Counted from the first letter of the stretch, positions 28,171 to 36,862 are shown. The stretch: DNA of 64,000 bases from Pantoea rwandensis (GCF_002095475.1 NZ_MLFR01000025.1:23114-87113); one strand, 5' to 3'. Made by a program: numbers and translations. The notes: generated by a model not told the origin, from the sequence alone.

Positions 28171-28202
28171 AGATTGTTACTGCGTGAAACGCAGGCAAAA
28201 CC
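28171..28202 (+). promoter_or_regulatory. Ribonucleic antiterminator (RAT) of bglG
   Basis: GATTGTTACTGCG, then GCAGGCAAAACC: the conserved halves of a BglG/LicT-type RAT with the usual internal stem (CTGCG/CGCAG). Its 3' end runs into the terminator stem at 28201, so the two structures exclude each other. Confidence 0.85.
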
Positions 28203-28240
28203 TGACACACCGTCCTCCCGGTGGGTCGGGTTTTTTCTTT
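28201..28240 (+). terminator. Regulated leader terminator before bglG
   Basis: CCTGACaCACC pairs with GGTGgGTCGGG and is followed by TTTTTTCTTTTT. It shares its first bases with the RAT, giving antitermination control of bglG itself. Confidence 0.8.
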
Positions 28241-28255
28241 TTAGGGTCGATAAAA

Positions 28256-29119
28256 ATGAAAATCGCGAAAATCCTCAACAATAATGTCGTGGTGGTATTG
28301 GGCGACAACGGCAAAGAACAAGTGGTGATGGGACGCGGGCTGGCTTTTCAAAAACGCGTGGGCGATGCACTCGATCCCCAGCAGATTGAGAAAGTCTTCG
28401 CGTTGCAAAGCGATGCGTTAACTGGACGGCTCAGCGAGTTGCTGTCTGATATCCCGTTAGAGGTGATTACCACTAGCGAACTGATCATTGCCCAGGCTCG
28501 TCAACAGCTGGGGCAACCGCTGCATGAGAGCCTGTCGATTGCGCTTTGCGATCACTGCCATTTCGCCATTGAACGCCATCAGCAAGGCGTGCCGATCCGC
28601 AATGTGCTGAAGTGGGAAATCAAAACCTTATATCCCAAGGAGTTTGCGCTCGGTTTAGCGGCACTGGCGCTGATCAAAAAACGCATTGGTGTCGATTTAC
28701 CCGACGATGAAGCCGGCTTTATTGCCCTGCACTTGGTCAACGCCCAACTCGGCAGTGACTTCGCCGATGTTTCCCACGTTACGCAATTTATGCAGGAGAT
28801 CCTGCACATTGTTAAATATCGACTTCAACTCGACTATCGTACCGACAGCTTGAGCTACAACCGATTCGTCAATCACCTGAAGTTTTTCGCACAGCGAATG
28901 CTGGGCAAACGCGGCGTGTGCAGTGAAGATGAGTCGTTACATGACGTGGTGCGCGACAAGTATCCCATCGCCTATCAGTGCGCGATGAAGATCGATCAAC
29001 ACATTCAGCAGAAACACCTGTATTCGCTCTCCGCAGAGGAGCGCATGTTTCTGACCATTCATATCGAACGAGTGCGTAAAGAGACGTTGGCGTTAGAGGA
29101 AGATGCGGATGAGGCATGA
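28256..29119 (+). CDS. bglG: BglG/LicT-family transcriptional antiterminator
   Basis: 287 residues from ATG 28256; the reading upstream to 28160 is leader RNA. N-terminal RNA-binding (CAT) domain KIAKILNNNVVVVLGDNGKEQVVMGRGLAFQ (residues 1-56), then two PTS regulation domains with conserved His (for example DHCHFAIERH in PRD1). In this family the protein binds RAT elements when the cognate PTS enzyme is transporting sugar, letting transcription pass the leader terminators. Two such targets occur here, one in front of this gene and one before bglF, so it is autoregulated. It converges on the glucosidase gene. Confidence 0.9.
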   Translation: MKIAKILNNNVVVVLGDNGKEQVVMGRGLAFQKRVGDALDPQQIEKVFALQSDALTGRLSELLSDIPLEVITTSELIIAQARQQLGQPLHESLSIALCDHCHFAIERHQQGVPIRNVLKWEIKTLYPKEFALGLAALALIKKRIGVDLPDDEAGFIALHLVNAQLGSDFADVSHVTQFMQEILHIVKYRLQLDYRTDSLSYNRFVNHLKFFAQRMLGKRGVCSEDESLHDVVRDKYPIAYQCAMKIDQHIQQKHLYSLSAEERMFLTIHIERVRKETLALEEDADEA

Positions 29120-29149
29120 AACCGGGCGCATCCGCACCCGGCCGCAAGA

Positions 29150-30544
29150 TTATTTCAGTGATTCGCCGTGGCTGCGGATCACCTCCTGATACCAGAAGAA
29201 ACTCTTCTTGCGCGAGCGCGCCAATGACCCGTTACCCGCGTCATCACGATCCACGTGAATAAAGCCGTAACGCTTGGAGAATTCCGCTTTAGATGCGCTG
29301 ACTAAATCAATCGGTCCCCAGCAGGTGTAACCCATGACCTCAACCCCATCCTCAATCGCCTCACTCACCTGCACCAGATGGTCATTCAGATACTGAATGC
29401 GGTATTCGTCATTGATGCTGCCATCCGCTTCCACCACATCCTTTGCCCCTAGCCCGTTTTCAACAATAAACAGCGGCTTCTGGTAGCGGTCATACAGGAT
29501 GTTAAGCAAGATACGCAGCCCTTCAGGATCGATCTGCCAGCCCCATTCTGAACTGGCAAGATGCGGGTTGGGCACCATCGATAAAATATTGCCGCGCGCT
29601 TTCTGATTCTCTTCTTCACTGGTGGTCACACAACCGGTCATGTAATAGCTGAAGGAGATGTAATCCACGGTATTTTTCAGGTCACGCTTATCTTGATCGG
29701 TGATGCTGATGGCAATCCCGCGGTCGGCAAAGAAACGCTTCATATAAGCCGGATAAGCGCCACGCACCTGCACATCCCCAAAGAACAGCCATTCACGATT
29801 CTGCTGCAACGTTTCCAATACATCGGCCGGGCGGCAGCTCAGTGGATAGAGCAGCGCGCCGAGTAGCATGTTGCCGATTTTACCGTCCTTCACGATCTCG
29901 TGGCAGGCTTTCACCGCCCGTCCGCTCGCCACCAACTGATGATGGATGGCCTGATAGATGGCCTGTTGATCGCTCTCTTCCGCCAGGCCCACACCGGTAA
30001 ACGGCGCGTGCAGCGACATATTGATCTCGTTAAACGTCAGCCACAGTTTCACTTTATGCTGGAAACGGGTAAACACCGCACGCGCATAACGTTCGAAGCA
30101 ATCAATGGTGATGCGATTGCCCCAGCCACCGTACTGTTTGATCAATCCATAGGGCATCTCATAATGTGACAAAGTCACAAGAGGCGTAATGTTGTATTTG
30201 GCCATCTCGTCAAACAGGCGGTCGTAGAATGCGAGCCCTTCTTCATTGGGTTCGGCTTCGTCCCCTTGCGGGAAGATACGTGTCCAGGCGATGGAAGTAC
30301 GTAACACGGTGAACCCCATCTCAGCGAACAATTTGATGTCCTCTGGGAAGCGATGGTAGAAATCGATAGCCGTATCTTTGATACCAAAATCATCACCGCT
30401 GCGCTCCACGCGTGCGCCGAATATCCCTTTAGGTTGTAGATCCGACGTTGATAATCCTTTGCCACCTTCCTGCCAGGCACCTTCAACCTGATTGGCAGCG
30501 ACAGCGCCACCCCATAAAAATGCTTCTGGGAAACGAGTAGTCAT
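29150..30544 (-). CDS. 6-phospho-beta-glucosidase, GH1
   Basis: 464 residues; ATG follows AAGGAG. GH1 hallmarks: FPEAFLWGGAVAANQVEGA at the start, LTFNEIN (acid/base Glu) and IVENGLG (nucleophile Glu). The SASKAEFSKRYGFIHVD stretch has the Ser/Lys/Tyr set that binds the 6-phosphate, so the substrate is phosphorylated by the PTS and not a free glucoside. It hydrolyses aryl- or alkyl-beta-glucoside 6-phosphates (arbutin, salicin or cellobiose class) to glucose 6-phosphate. Second gene of the bglF operon, 15 bases after it. Several paralogues (bglA, bglB, ascB) are alike, so no symbol is given. Confidence 0.88.
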   Translation of the reverse strand: MTTRFPEAFLWGGAVAANQVEGAWQEGGKGLSTSDLQPKGIFGARVERSGDDFGIKDTAIDFYHRFPEDIKLFAEMGFTVLRTSIAWTRIFPQGDEAEPNEEGLAFYDRLFDEMAKYNITPLVTLSHYEMPYGLIKQYGGWGNRITIDCFERYARAVFTRFQHKVKLWLTFNEINMSLHAPFTGVGLAEESDQQAIYQAIHHQLVASGRAVKACHEIVKDGKIGNMLLGALLYPLSCRPADVLETLQQNREWLFFGDVQVRGAYPAYMKRFFADRGIAISITDQDKRDLKNTVDYISFSYYMTGCVTTSEEENQKARGNILSMVPNPHLASSEWGWQIDPEGLRILLNILYDRYQKPLFIVENGLGAKDVVEADGSINDEYRIQYLNDHLVQVSEAIEDGVEVMGYTCWGPIDLVSASKAEFSKRYGFIHVDRDDAGNGSLARSRKKSFFWYQEVIRSHGESLK

Positions 30545-30559
30545 TTGCTTGCTCCTTGG

Positions 30560-32431
30560 TTATTTCAGTACGGCCAGCAGCGGTGAGCCTTCACCCACCA
30601 CGCTGTTATTCAGGGTTAAAACATCAATAAAATCATCACTGTTAGTGACCAGTACCGGCGTGGTGATGTCGTATCCGGCGGCTTTGATGGCTTCTATATC
30701 AAACTCCAGTAGCAGGTCGCCTACCTTGATTGGCTGATCGTTTTGCACCTGCGGGTGGAAGTACTGACCCTCGAGTTTTACCGTGTCCAGCCCAACATGA
30801 ATTAATACTTCAGCTCCTTGGCTGGACGTTAAGCCAATGGCATGGCCGGTTCTGAACATCGATGACACCACACCGTCCACCGGCGACACCACGCGCCCGG
30901 TCTGCGGCAAGATCGCTGCCCCCTTACCGAGTAGCCCGCTGGCGAAGGTTTCATCTTTGACGTGGTCCAACGCAATCACTTCACCGGCGATCGGGCTGAC
31001 GACGCTTTCACGACGCGTCAAGGATGTCGAGGCTGGCGCAGTAACAGGTTCCACCCCTGCGGCGACAGGGGCGCTCTCTTGCAGGCCAAACAGATAGGTC
31101 GTGACGCAGGAAAACAACAGCGCTACGGCGGCACCGGCAAATGAAGCTATTACGCTGGCATCAATACCCGTGCTGGGGACTACCTGAATAAAGGTGAAGA
31201 TGCTGGGGAAACCAAACGAGTAAATCGTGGTGTGCCAAAAGCCGAGAATAGCCGCGCCCAGCGCACCGCCAATACAGCCAAAAATAAACGGACGGCGACG
31301 CGGTAAGGTGATGCCATAAACAGCGGGTTCCGTAATACCGAAGATACTGGCTGTAAAGGCTGAACCCGCCATCGCCTTCACTTTTGCTTCTCGTGTACGC
31401 AGGAAAACACCAAGGGTCGCACCTGCCTGCCCCAACACCGCAGGCATCAGCAATGGCAACAGCGTGTCATACCCGAAATTGGCAAGGTTGTTGAGCATGA
31501 TCGGGACGAGTCCCCAGTGCAGGCCGAAAATCACGCACACCTGCCAGATTGCGCCCATCACCGCGCCTGCCATCATGGGGCTTAGGCTATAAATCCAGAG
31601 ATAGCCTTCGGCCAGCATGCGGCTCAACCAGGTTGCTGCAGGCCCAATTGCTAAGAAAGTCAGCGGTACCGTGACCAGCAAGCACACTAGAGGGGTAGTA
31701 AAGTTACGCACTGCAACGGGTGAACGCGGGTGCACTCCACGTTCGATTAGGCTAGACACCCACGCGGAAAATATTATCGGGATCACCGACGAGCTGTAAT
31801 TCAGAATCTCCAGCGGAATGCCGACAAAGGTCAGCGTCTTGCCCGCCTGCTGCTGTTGTAGGGCGTCGAGGATCATTGGATGCACCAGCGCAGCGGCGAT
31901 AGCCATGCTGACGAAAGGATTGCCGCCGAATTTTTTCCCGGCACTGTAGCCGAGCAGAATAGGTAAGAAGTAAAACAAACCATCGCTGGCCACAAACAGC
32001 ACTTTATAACTGCCGCCACTGGCTTCCATCACACCCAAGACCAATGCAAGCGCCAGCAAACCTTTAATGATACCGGTCGCGATCATCACTCCAATAAAAG
32101 GGGTGAAGATCCCGGAAACCAAATCGATAAAGCGGGCAAACAGGTTTTGTGGGGCGCTGTCCGTATTGTTTTCAATACTATCAAGCGCATAACGCGTGGT
32201 CAGAGCGCGGTATACCTCCGCCACCTGGTTGCCAATCACCACCTGATATTGACCACCGCTCTCTACCACCATGATCACGCCAGGATTGTTTTTCAGCACG
32301 GCGGTCTGCGCTTTTTGGCTCTCTTTCAGCTTGAAGCGTAAGCGTGTTGCACAGTGCATCACACTGAGAATATTTTCTTTGCCGCCCACGCCCGCGACGA
32401 TTTCATCTGCCAGTTCCTGATACTGCATCAT
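30560..32431 (-). CDS. bglF: PTS beta-glucoside transporter EIIBCA
   Basis: 623 residues in the order B-C-A. EIIB: phospho-Cys near residue 27 in VMHCATRLRFKL. EIIC: about ten membrane spans (residues ~100-450). EIIA: VLIHVGLDTV with the phospho-His near residue 546. It imports and phosphorylates beta-glucosides and, in the BglF paradigm, phosphorylates BglG to switch it off without substrate. First gene of the operon, preceded by its own antiterminator and terminator. Two adjacent ATGs (32431 and 32428) are possible starts. Confidence 0.9.
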   Translation of the reverse strand: MMQYQELADEIVAGVGGKENILSVMHCATRLRFKLKESQKAQTAVLKNNPGVIMVVESGGQYQVVIGNQVAEVYRALTTRYALDSIENNTDSAPQNLFARFIDLVSGIFTPFIGVMIATGIIKGLLALALVLGVMEASGGSYKVLFVASDGLFYFLPILLGYSAGKKFGGNPFVSMAIAAALVHPMILDALQQQQAGKTLTFVGIPLEILNYSSSVIPIIFSAWVSSLIERGVHPRSPVAVRNFTTPLVCLLVTVPLTFLAIGPAATWLSRMLAEGYLWIYSLSPMMAGAVMGAIWQVCVIFGLHWGLVPIMLNNLANFGYDTLLPLLMPAVLGQAGATLGVFLRTREAKVKAMAGSAFTASIFGITEPAVYGITLPRRRPFIFGCIGGALGAAILGFWHTTIYSFGFPSIFTFIQVVPSTGIDASVIASFAGAAVALLFSCVTTYLFGLQESAPVAAGVEPVTAPASTSLTRRESVVSPIAGEVIALDHVKDETFASGLLGKGAAILPQTGRVVSPVDGVVSSMFRTGHAIGLTSSQGAEVLIHVGLDTVKLEGQYFHPQVQNDQPIKVGDLLLEFDIEAIKAAGYDITTPVLVTNSDDFIDVLTLNNSVVGEGSPLLAVLK

Positions 32432-32463
32432 CCCTTCTCCTGAAAATGCCCCGAATTTCGCGC

Positions 32464-32514
32464 AAAAAAAAACCTGAGACGCGCCCTCTATCTCGAGAAA
32501 GGGCGCGTCTCAGG
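32464..32514 (-). terminator. Regulated leader terminator before bglF
   Basis: A perfect 15-bp stem (32473-32487 with 32500-32514) and a 12-base loop, followed on the minus strand by nine Ts. It is overlapped at its 5' end by the RAT, so it is off only when BglG binds. Confidence 0.9.
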
Positions 32515-32540
32515 TTTTGCCTGCCAAACAGTAACAATCC
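32513..32540 (-). promoter_or_regulatory. Ribonucleic antiterminator (RAT) of bglFB
   Basis: On the minus strand it begins GGATTGTTACTG and ends GCAGGCAAAACC, a textbook RAT. The final CC pairs in the terminator stem in the alternative fold. Nearly identical in its conserved halves to the RAT at 28171-28202, so one antiterminator should read both. Confidence 0.9.
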
Positions 32541-32725
32541 TTAACGCAGGACATATTGCTCAGCCACCATAAAAAATGGCAAGGCGTTTTCAAAAATTCC
32601 GCATAAAAACGTGAAGCAAGTCAAAATTCGCGCGTGTTTATTGAGAGACAAATATGCCCGTCACGAATCGTTTAGGGTGAGAAACCGTCCACTTTATGTG
32701 CCAGCATAAAGTGAGGTTTTAACGG

Positions 32726-33394
32726 TCATAGGAAAAGGTCGTCATGGTACTTGAACAGTTCGAGTTCGGAATGAATACCCAATTTTCTCATACCAGATTG
32801 TTTATGGCCGCTTATTGTTTTATTGCTTCTTTTTAATTTCTTAGCGATGTCACTATTTTTCATCCCAGCCAGAATGCAGCGAATTACTTCAGCCTCACGA
32901 GGTGAGAGCAGGTTATCCAACCGCGACTTGATCATATTATCTTGTTCAGATAAAGGGCTATCTAATACCGCACCATCGCATCTGCGCAGAGGTATTTTGG
33001 CAAGTTCTGTGTAAATTCGTTCTGGAATATAACGTTGCCCACGGCTCAACGTACGAATCGCCTGCAGATAGCAGTCGGGATCTTCACGCTTAGAGAGATA
33101 CCCGCAAATGCCGCGCTGAAATGCGACACGAATAACAGCTAAGTTTTCCATGGATGTATAAACCAGAATGGGGATATTCGGATAATGCGCGATAACCTGT
33201 TTAATCAGTGACAGCCCATCAACTTCATCATTATCTAAAATATAGTCCAGCACCAGTACATTCACATCAAATTGCTGAAGCCCGTACCATAAATCGATAC
33301 TGCGGCTAAAGTTACCCACAACCTGCATATCCTGCTGTTTGTTTATCACCATTTCCATTGAAAGACGAATCATAGGGTGATCGTCCAGCAACAT
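32726..33394 (-). CDS. Response regulator, RcsB/FixJ type (receiver plus LuxR HTH)
   Basis: 222 residues from ATG 33394. The receiver has the acidic pair DDHP, the phospho-Asp in VLVLDYILDND, Thr/Ser in LVYTSM and Lys in YLSKRED, so it looks phosphorylatable. The LuxR helix-turn-helix (LSPREAEVIRCILAGMKNSDIAKKL...TISGHKQSGMRKLGI) resembles RcsB. No sensor kinase is adjacent. The annotated start lacks the beta-1 strand; an in-frame VSEKIAV lies just upstream without a start codon, and GTGAAAAAATAGCC would begin a normal MKKIAVM if one A were added. The true N-terminus may therefore be longer. Confidence 0.82.
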   Translation of the reverse strand: MLLDDHPMIRLSMEMVINKQQDMQVVGNFSRSIDLWYGLQQFDVNVLVLDYILDNDEVDGLSLIKQVIAHYPNIPILVYTSMENLAVIRVAFQRGICGYLSKREDPDCYLQAIRTLSRGQRYIPERIYTELAKIPLRRCDGAVLDSPLSEQDNMIKSRLDNLLSPREAEVIRCILAGMKNSDIAKKLKRSNKTISGHKQSGMRKLGIHSELELFKYHDDLFL

Positions 33395-33595
33395 CACGGC
33401 TATTTTTTCACTGACTGAACAGTTCCTCCGGTTTTCCTCGTCATAATTCTCAGCAGAAGCGATAATCCGGATTGATTAAACGTCAAGATAGAGTGCAGTC
33501 AGAGAATCAGATGCCCTCCACATCTGATTAATCCGTAAGGATTTCCCGACGTGTTGTGTAAATAAGATGAAATAGCATTGTATTGATAGGGTTCA

Positions 33596-34189
33596 TTAAT
33601 TCATTGAGTTAAAACCATAGCGCTTTAGGCAATCATGAAAGTGAACATTATTTTTACAATATAGCTTCGTGTAAATTGAACGCTTGTAATGGCTAATGGT
33701 TTTATTATTAAGCCGAAGCTTAAATGCAATCTCATGCTGACTGCTATATTGTGAAAACCATTTCAACATTTTAAATTCTTGTGGCGAGAGTGAGGCAGCA
33801 GAACGCATTGGCACCTTACCCACAGATTCCATGGGCAAAGAAAAAATCTGTTTAATATTCTCTATAGAACTGGTTTTTTTCAATATTGCTATCAAACTCA
33901 GTGTGTTCACAAAAAAATTCAATAATGCCGTATCCGTGATCTCAGTGAAAACGACGATACGCATATGAGGATACAAGGTCTGGGTAAGCCGTAAAAATTC
34001 ATGGGTTGTTTCAATATTATCCTCTTCAGTTTTGAGCTCAACGACCAGAATATCTACATGTTGGTAAGGGAGAACGCGTTTCGCATTCCCGATCGAAATA
34101 CAGGTTAAGACTTGATCATGTTGAGAATTCAATAAGGCGCTGAGTCCCTGCGCCACCCAATTATCTGCATCAATGCTGAGAATGTTCAT
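33596..34189 (-). CDS. LuxR-type regulator with degenerate receiver
   Basis: 198 residues from ATG 34189; the ribosome site is weak, and the longer reading from 34327 has Cys-rich non-homologous residues. The N-terminal half folds like a receiver (MNILSIDADNWVAQGLSALL) but has Glu (VVELKTEED) at the phospho-Asp position and lacks the usual Lys context, so it is probably phosphorylation-independent. The C-terminal HTH (LSPQEFKMLKWFSQYSSQHEIAFKLRLNNKTISHYKRSIYTKL) is of the RcsB/FimZ type. It follows the same direction as the neighbouring regulator, with a 199-base gap, and may be its partner. Confidence 0.7.
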   Translation of the reverse strand: MNILSIDADNWVAQGLSALLNSQHDQVLTCISIGNAKRVLPYQHVDILVVELKTEEDNIETTHEFLRLTQTLYPHMRIVVFTEITDTALLNFFVNTLSLIAILKKTSSIENIKQIFSLPMESVGKVPMRSAASLSPQEFKMLKWFSQYSSQHEIAFKLRLNNKTISHYKRSIYTKLYCKNNVHFHDCLKRYGFNSMN

Positions 34190-34391
34190 GTTTTTTAGGT
34201 GAAGAGTTAAAAAGCAATTAAATCGCGAACACTGACCTTTTAACATCGGACAACAATGCCATCTACGTACGATAAAGCTTACAGTTTGAAAACTTCCCTG
34301 CAGCGACTGGCACAGCGGCAACGGCACACTAAAATTATGATGTGACTAGCTAGTCCTTATCTCTAACGGAACATTGATATGAGGTCTTCCT

Positions 34392-34577
34392 ATGAAACAA
34401 CAGAGCTACAGAGGCGGTGCAGGGAATTTTGCTAACGATCCGGCACGTGCAAAAGAAGCGGGCAGAGCGGGAGGCAAAGCCAGTGGGGGCAACTTCAGAA
34501 ACGATCCTGAACGCGCCGTTGAAGCGGGTCGGAAAGGAGGCAAAATAAGCCGCCGTCCTCCAACAAAGTCTGAATAA
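34392..34577 (+). CDS. KGG-domain stress peptide (YciG-like)
   Basis: 61 residues made almost entirely of the KGG repeat: two copies of GGxGNFxNDPxRAxEAGRxGGK (residues ~7-29 and ~32-53), ending KISRR. Such hydrophilic, Gly-rich peptides (YciG, YmdF, GsiB-like) are RpoS-dependent in E. coli and expected to be intrinsically disordered; they have been tied to stress survival and motility. Monocistronic, convergent to the signal peptidase gene. A paralogue lies at 47123. Confidence 0.8.
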   Translation: MKQQSYRGGAGNFANDPARAKEAGRAGGKASGGNFRNDPERAVEAGRKGGKISRRPPTKSE

Positions 34578-34619
34578 AGCGCTTTAGGATTTCGTTTGCC
34601 AAGGACTGGCGTCTTCATC

Positions 34620-35534
34620 TTAGTCAATGCGGCCAATTCGATTCAATCGTGTTCCTGTTGGCCACTGGCCTTCTTGTTTCTCAACACTGAACCAAATAGC
34701 AACCGCCTTACCCACCAGATTACGCTCTGGCACAAACCCCCAGTAGCGACTGTCATAGCTGTTATTGCGATTGTCACCCATCATAAAATACGATTTGGCA
34801 GGCACAATCCACTCTGCTGGCGTTTGACCTGGTTGTTGGAAAAATTGACGGCTGTTTACTATCGCATGCGGGTTTTGCAGGATCCGATGAATCACGCCTG
34901 ATAAATTCTCCGTACGCATCTGCAAACGCGTGCCTACCGGTGATTTGTCACCTAAAGGTACTGAATAAAACTGGGGGTGTGCCCCTGCGCTTTCGACGAA
35001 CTCGCCGGGGACGAGCGCACTGTATTTGACCGATAACGGAGGCGCGCAGTGTTCGGTCTGTTGGCAGGCAGGAAAAATCGACAATTGTTGATTCACGGGA
35101 TCAAACACGATTCGGTCGCCAGGCAAACCGATCACTCGCTTGATATACAGCTGGGATTCATCCTCTGGGAAGGCAAAAATGGCGATATCTCCTCGCTTGG
35201 GATGACCAGTAGCAAACAGTAATTTCTGATTAAAAGGATTTTTGAGCCCATAGGAATATTTATCAGCCAATACCAAATCACCCGTTAGTAAGGTGGGCAT
35301 CATAGAACCAGATGGAATACGGAACGGTTCCCAGCCAAACGAACGAATCAGTAACACCACAGCAAGCAGAGGAAACAAGGATGCGAGCGTATCCACCCAA
35401 GCGGGCAAAAGTTTGAGGCGTTTCTTGGTTGAAACCGCGTCAGTGTGCAAACGTGAACGACTTTTCCTTCTGTATCCCCAACACAAACCACTCACAACCG
35501 CAGCGATAGCCAAAATCAGGGCGAAAATGTTCAC
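34620..35534 (-). CDS. lepB: Signal peptidase I (stand-alone copy)
   Basis: 304 residues from GTG 35534. First membrane span at residues 1-20, cytoplasmic loop, second span near 48-65, then the periplasmic catalytic domain: IPSGSMMP (nucleophile Ser near 77), LYIKRVIGLPGD (Lys near 132) and FMMGDNRNNSYDSRYWGFVP. It closely follows E. coli LepB (324 residues), including the HPKRGDI box, and should cleave Sec/Tat signal peptides at the outer face of the inner membrane. It is not beside lepA and rnc, so it is probably a second signal peptidase. It could be the only copy if the lepA operon is rearranged. Confidence 0.88.
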   Translation of the reverse strand: MNIFALILAIAAVVSGLCWGYRRKSRSRLHTDAVSTKKRLKLLPAWVDTLASLFPLLAVVLLIRSFGWEPFRIPSGSMMPTLLTGDLVLADKYSYGLKNPFNQKLLFATGHPKRGDIAIFAFPEDESQLYIKRVIGLPGDRIVFDPVNQQLSIFPACQQTEHCAPPLSVKYSALVPGEFVESAGAHPQFYSVPLGDKSPVGTRLQMRTENLSGVIHRILQNPHAIVNSRQFFQQPGQTPAEWIVPAKSYFMMGDNRNNSYDSRYWGFVPERNLVGKAVAIWFSVEKQEGQWPTGTRLNRIGRID

Positions 35535-35796
35535 AATTGTCAGGTTCCATATTCAAAATTGAAATCAATTTTTACAAAGACTCATAATTTGATAAAGCAT
35601 CCAATATATGCGAAATCCCGATTTGTTGCTCAACTGGATGTGCTTTACGTTTTAAAATTACAGGTACGGAATATACAGCGGTGCGATTATTCTTAGCCCC
35701 CGCCCTGTCTTGAATTCTGGACATTTCAGTGCGATATTTCTACAGAATATTTTTACCGCAATGAATGTCGTCCATAGCCAAGTTAACGGAGTGTCT

Positions 35797-36048
35797 ATGT
35801 CAGCTGAAAATAGGATTAAGGAACTTGAAGAAACGGTACTTCGACTCAAGGTTGAAACAGATGTACTGCGCGAACTGATGATTAAACAAGTCGCGTTGAA
35901 CAATATTGCCTACAAGGGAAAGTATGATGAAGTGATTATTCAGATGGCAAAAGAGTATGAAGAACGCGGGCTGGATGTTGAACGTAACCGAGCGATGCAT
36001 GAGGCTATGCGGCAATACATTAAGGATGGCGTCTCTTCCGCTGACTAA
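35797..36048 (+). CDS. Small coiled-coil protein, unknown function
   Basis: 83 residues from ATG 35797, with GGAG just before it; earlier in-frame ATGs at 35710 and 35761 have no site. Highly charged. Residues ~5-33 have a heptad-like pattern (RIKELEETVLRLKVETDVLRELMIKQV), so a helical coiled coil is likely, and the rest is also helical (EYEERGLDVERNRAMHEAMRQYIKDG). No signal or membrane segment. It is not recognised. A terminator-like hairpin follows. Confidence 0.6.
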   Translation: MSAENRIKELEETVLRLKVETDVLRELMIKQVALNNIAYKGKYDEVIIQMAKEYEERGLDVERNRAMHEAMRQYIKDGVSSAD

Positions 36049-36057
36049 GTTCACGAC

Positions 36058-36090
36058 AGAAACAGGGCCTCAATGCGGCTCTGTTTCTTA
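36058..36090 (+). terminator. Terminator after the coiled-coil gene
   Basis: AGAAACAG pairs with CTGTTTCT, with an inner GC/GC pair, followed by TAATT; it lies 10 bases past the stop. Confidence 0.6.
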
Positions 36091-36138
36091 ATTCTGGTAT
36101 TAAATTTTGCAGCCTATAATCGAGAGTATGTGCGCTTA

Positions 36139-36154
36139 TTAACGCTTGGCTTAT
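36139..36154 (-). repeat. Dispersed 16-bp motif, divergent copy 1
   Basis: Minus strand ATAAGCCAAGCGTTAA; one base of the core differs from the ATAAGCGAAGCG form. Confidence 0.4.
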
Positions 36155-36207
36155 AATGTGTTTCGCTACTTATCCTGTTCCTAAAATAGTCTTCAGAAAG
36201 CATTAGA

Positions 36208-36223
36208 ATAAGCGGAGCGTTAA
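36208..36223 (+). repeat. Dispersed 16-bp motif, copy 2
   Basis: ATAAGCGGAGCGTTAA, about 90 bases before a small gene at 36313. Confidence 0.45.
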
Positions 36224-36312
36224 ATAGCTCCTGTTTCACATCAATTTCATAAAGGTATCGCTCAACCAAAGAATATGTCACACTGTATGTGTATACATAT
36301 TCCGGAGGTTCA

Positions 36313-36513
36313 GTGATTTATGACAACCGAATGACTCAAGAAATGCTCGCGCTATTAGGTTCAACCGTGACGCGATTTATGCGCGATGGTATTCCTTTTG
36401 AGTTGCATGAATTATCTCAAGCTTTGCAGAGACTTAAAGAGGATGAAGTTAATTTTGAGATAAAACAGCGTTATGAAGCTATTATTCGGCTACTTTCCGA
36501 ACTCATGCACTGA
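36313..36513 (+). CDS. Small protein, possible distant YcgZ/YmgA/AriR relative
   Basis: 66 residues from GTG 36313, with GGAGG 4 bases upstream. An ATG at 36331 (MTQEML) would also work. The pattern LGSTVTRFMRDGIPFELHELSQALQRLKEDE...RYEAIIRLLSEL resembles the hydrophobic spacing of AriR (helix, short loop, helix with LL ending). It lies beside three clear members of that family on the other strand. The relation is inferred from pattern, not from an alignment. Preceded by two copies of the dispersed motif. Confidence 0.5.
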   Translation: MIYDNRMTQEMLALLGSTVTRFMRDGIPFELHELSQALQRLKEDEVNFEIKQRYEAIIRLLSELMH

Positions 36514-36536
36514 TCTTATATCTCATTTTTTTAATG

Positions 36537-36800
36537 CTAATCGTCGGGAGTATAGCCCACCACGATTTCCAAGGTTCTGCGCAAAACAGCGGCTTGCGCT
36601 TCATCATCCACACATTCTAACGCTCTGATAAGACTGATGATGATGGACTTATTACTAATTTTCCCTTCAGACGCCAGAACGCTGCGGATAACGATGTCCA
36701 ACACCGCGACTTCATCGCCATGATCCGGACCCGCATTTCGCAGAAACTCAGCCAGTTCAATGTCAGGTAAAGCAGAGTAGATTTCTTCTGGGTTTTGCAT
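36537..36800 (-). CDS. ariR: AriR/YmgB biofilm and acid-resistance connector
   Basis: 87 residues from ATG 36800 (AAGAG upstream); the TTG start at 36845 is rejected. It aligns by eye with E. coli AriR: LAEFLRNAG, then AVLDIVIRSVLASEGKISNKSIIISLIRALE and VLRRTLEIVVGYTPDD at the end. AriR is a small all-helical dimer that acts with YcgZ and YmgA in the BluR/RcsC connector pathway, altering biofilm and acid resistance. Last gene of the minus-strand array. Confidence 0.75.
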   Translation of the reverse strand: MQNPEEIYSALPDIELAEFLRNAGPDHGDEVAVLDIVIRSVLASEGKISNKSIIISLIRALECVDDEAQAAVLRRTLEIVVGYTPDD

Positions 36801-36862
36801 GTTAACGTCTCTTGCAGTCTCATGTCCGGATGAGTAATCGCTCAATCAAGCGTACTTTGTGC

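Larger units (their letters stand above)
27870..28255. other. Intergenic control region between fliD and bglG
   Basis: About 390 bases between divergent genes. The left end adjoins the fliD promoter; the right end holds a CRP-like site (28104-28119), an antiterminator element (28171-28202) and an overlapping terminator (28201-28240). The middle has a small hairpin, CCCCTTGCAGGGG. The reading frame that enters from 28160 runs through the antiterminator and is not coding. Confidence 0.6.

Noticed and set aside
28160..28255. N-terminal extension of bglG
   Set aside because: This stretch is the antiterminator and terminator of the leader RNA.
33596..34327. Long form of the second LuxR protein
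   Set aside because: The extra 46 residues are Cys/Arg-rich and precede a natural receiver start at 34189.
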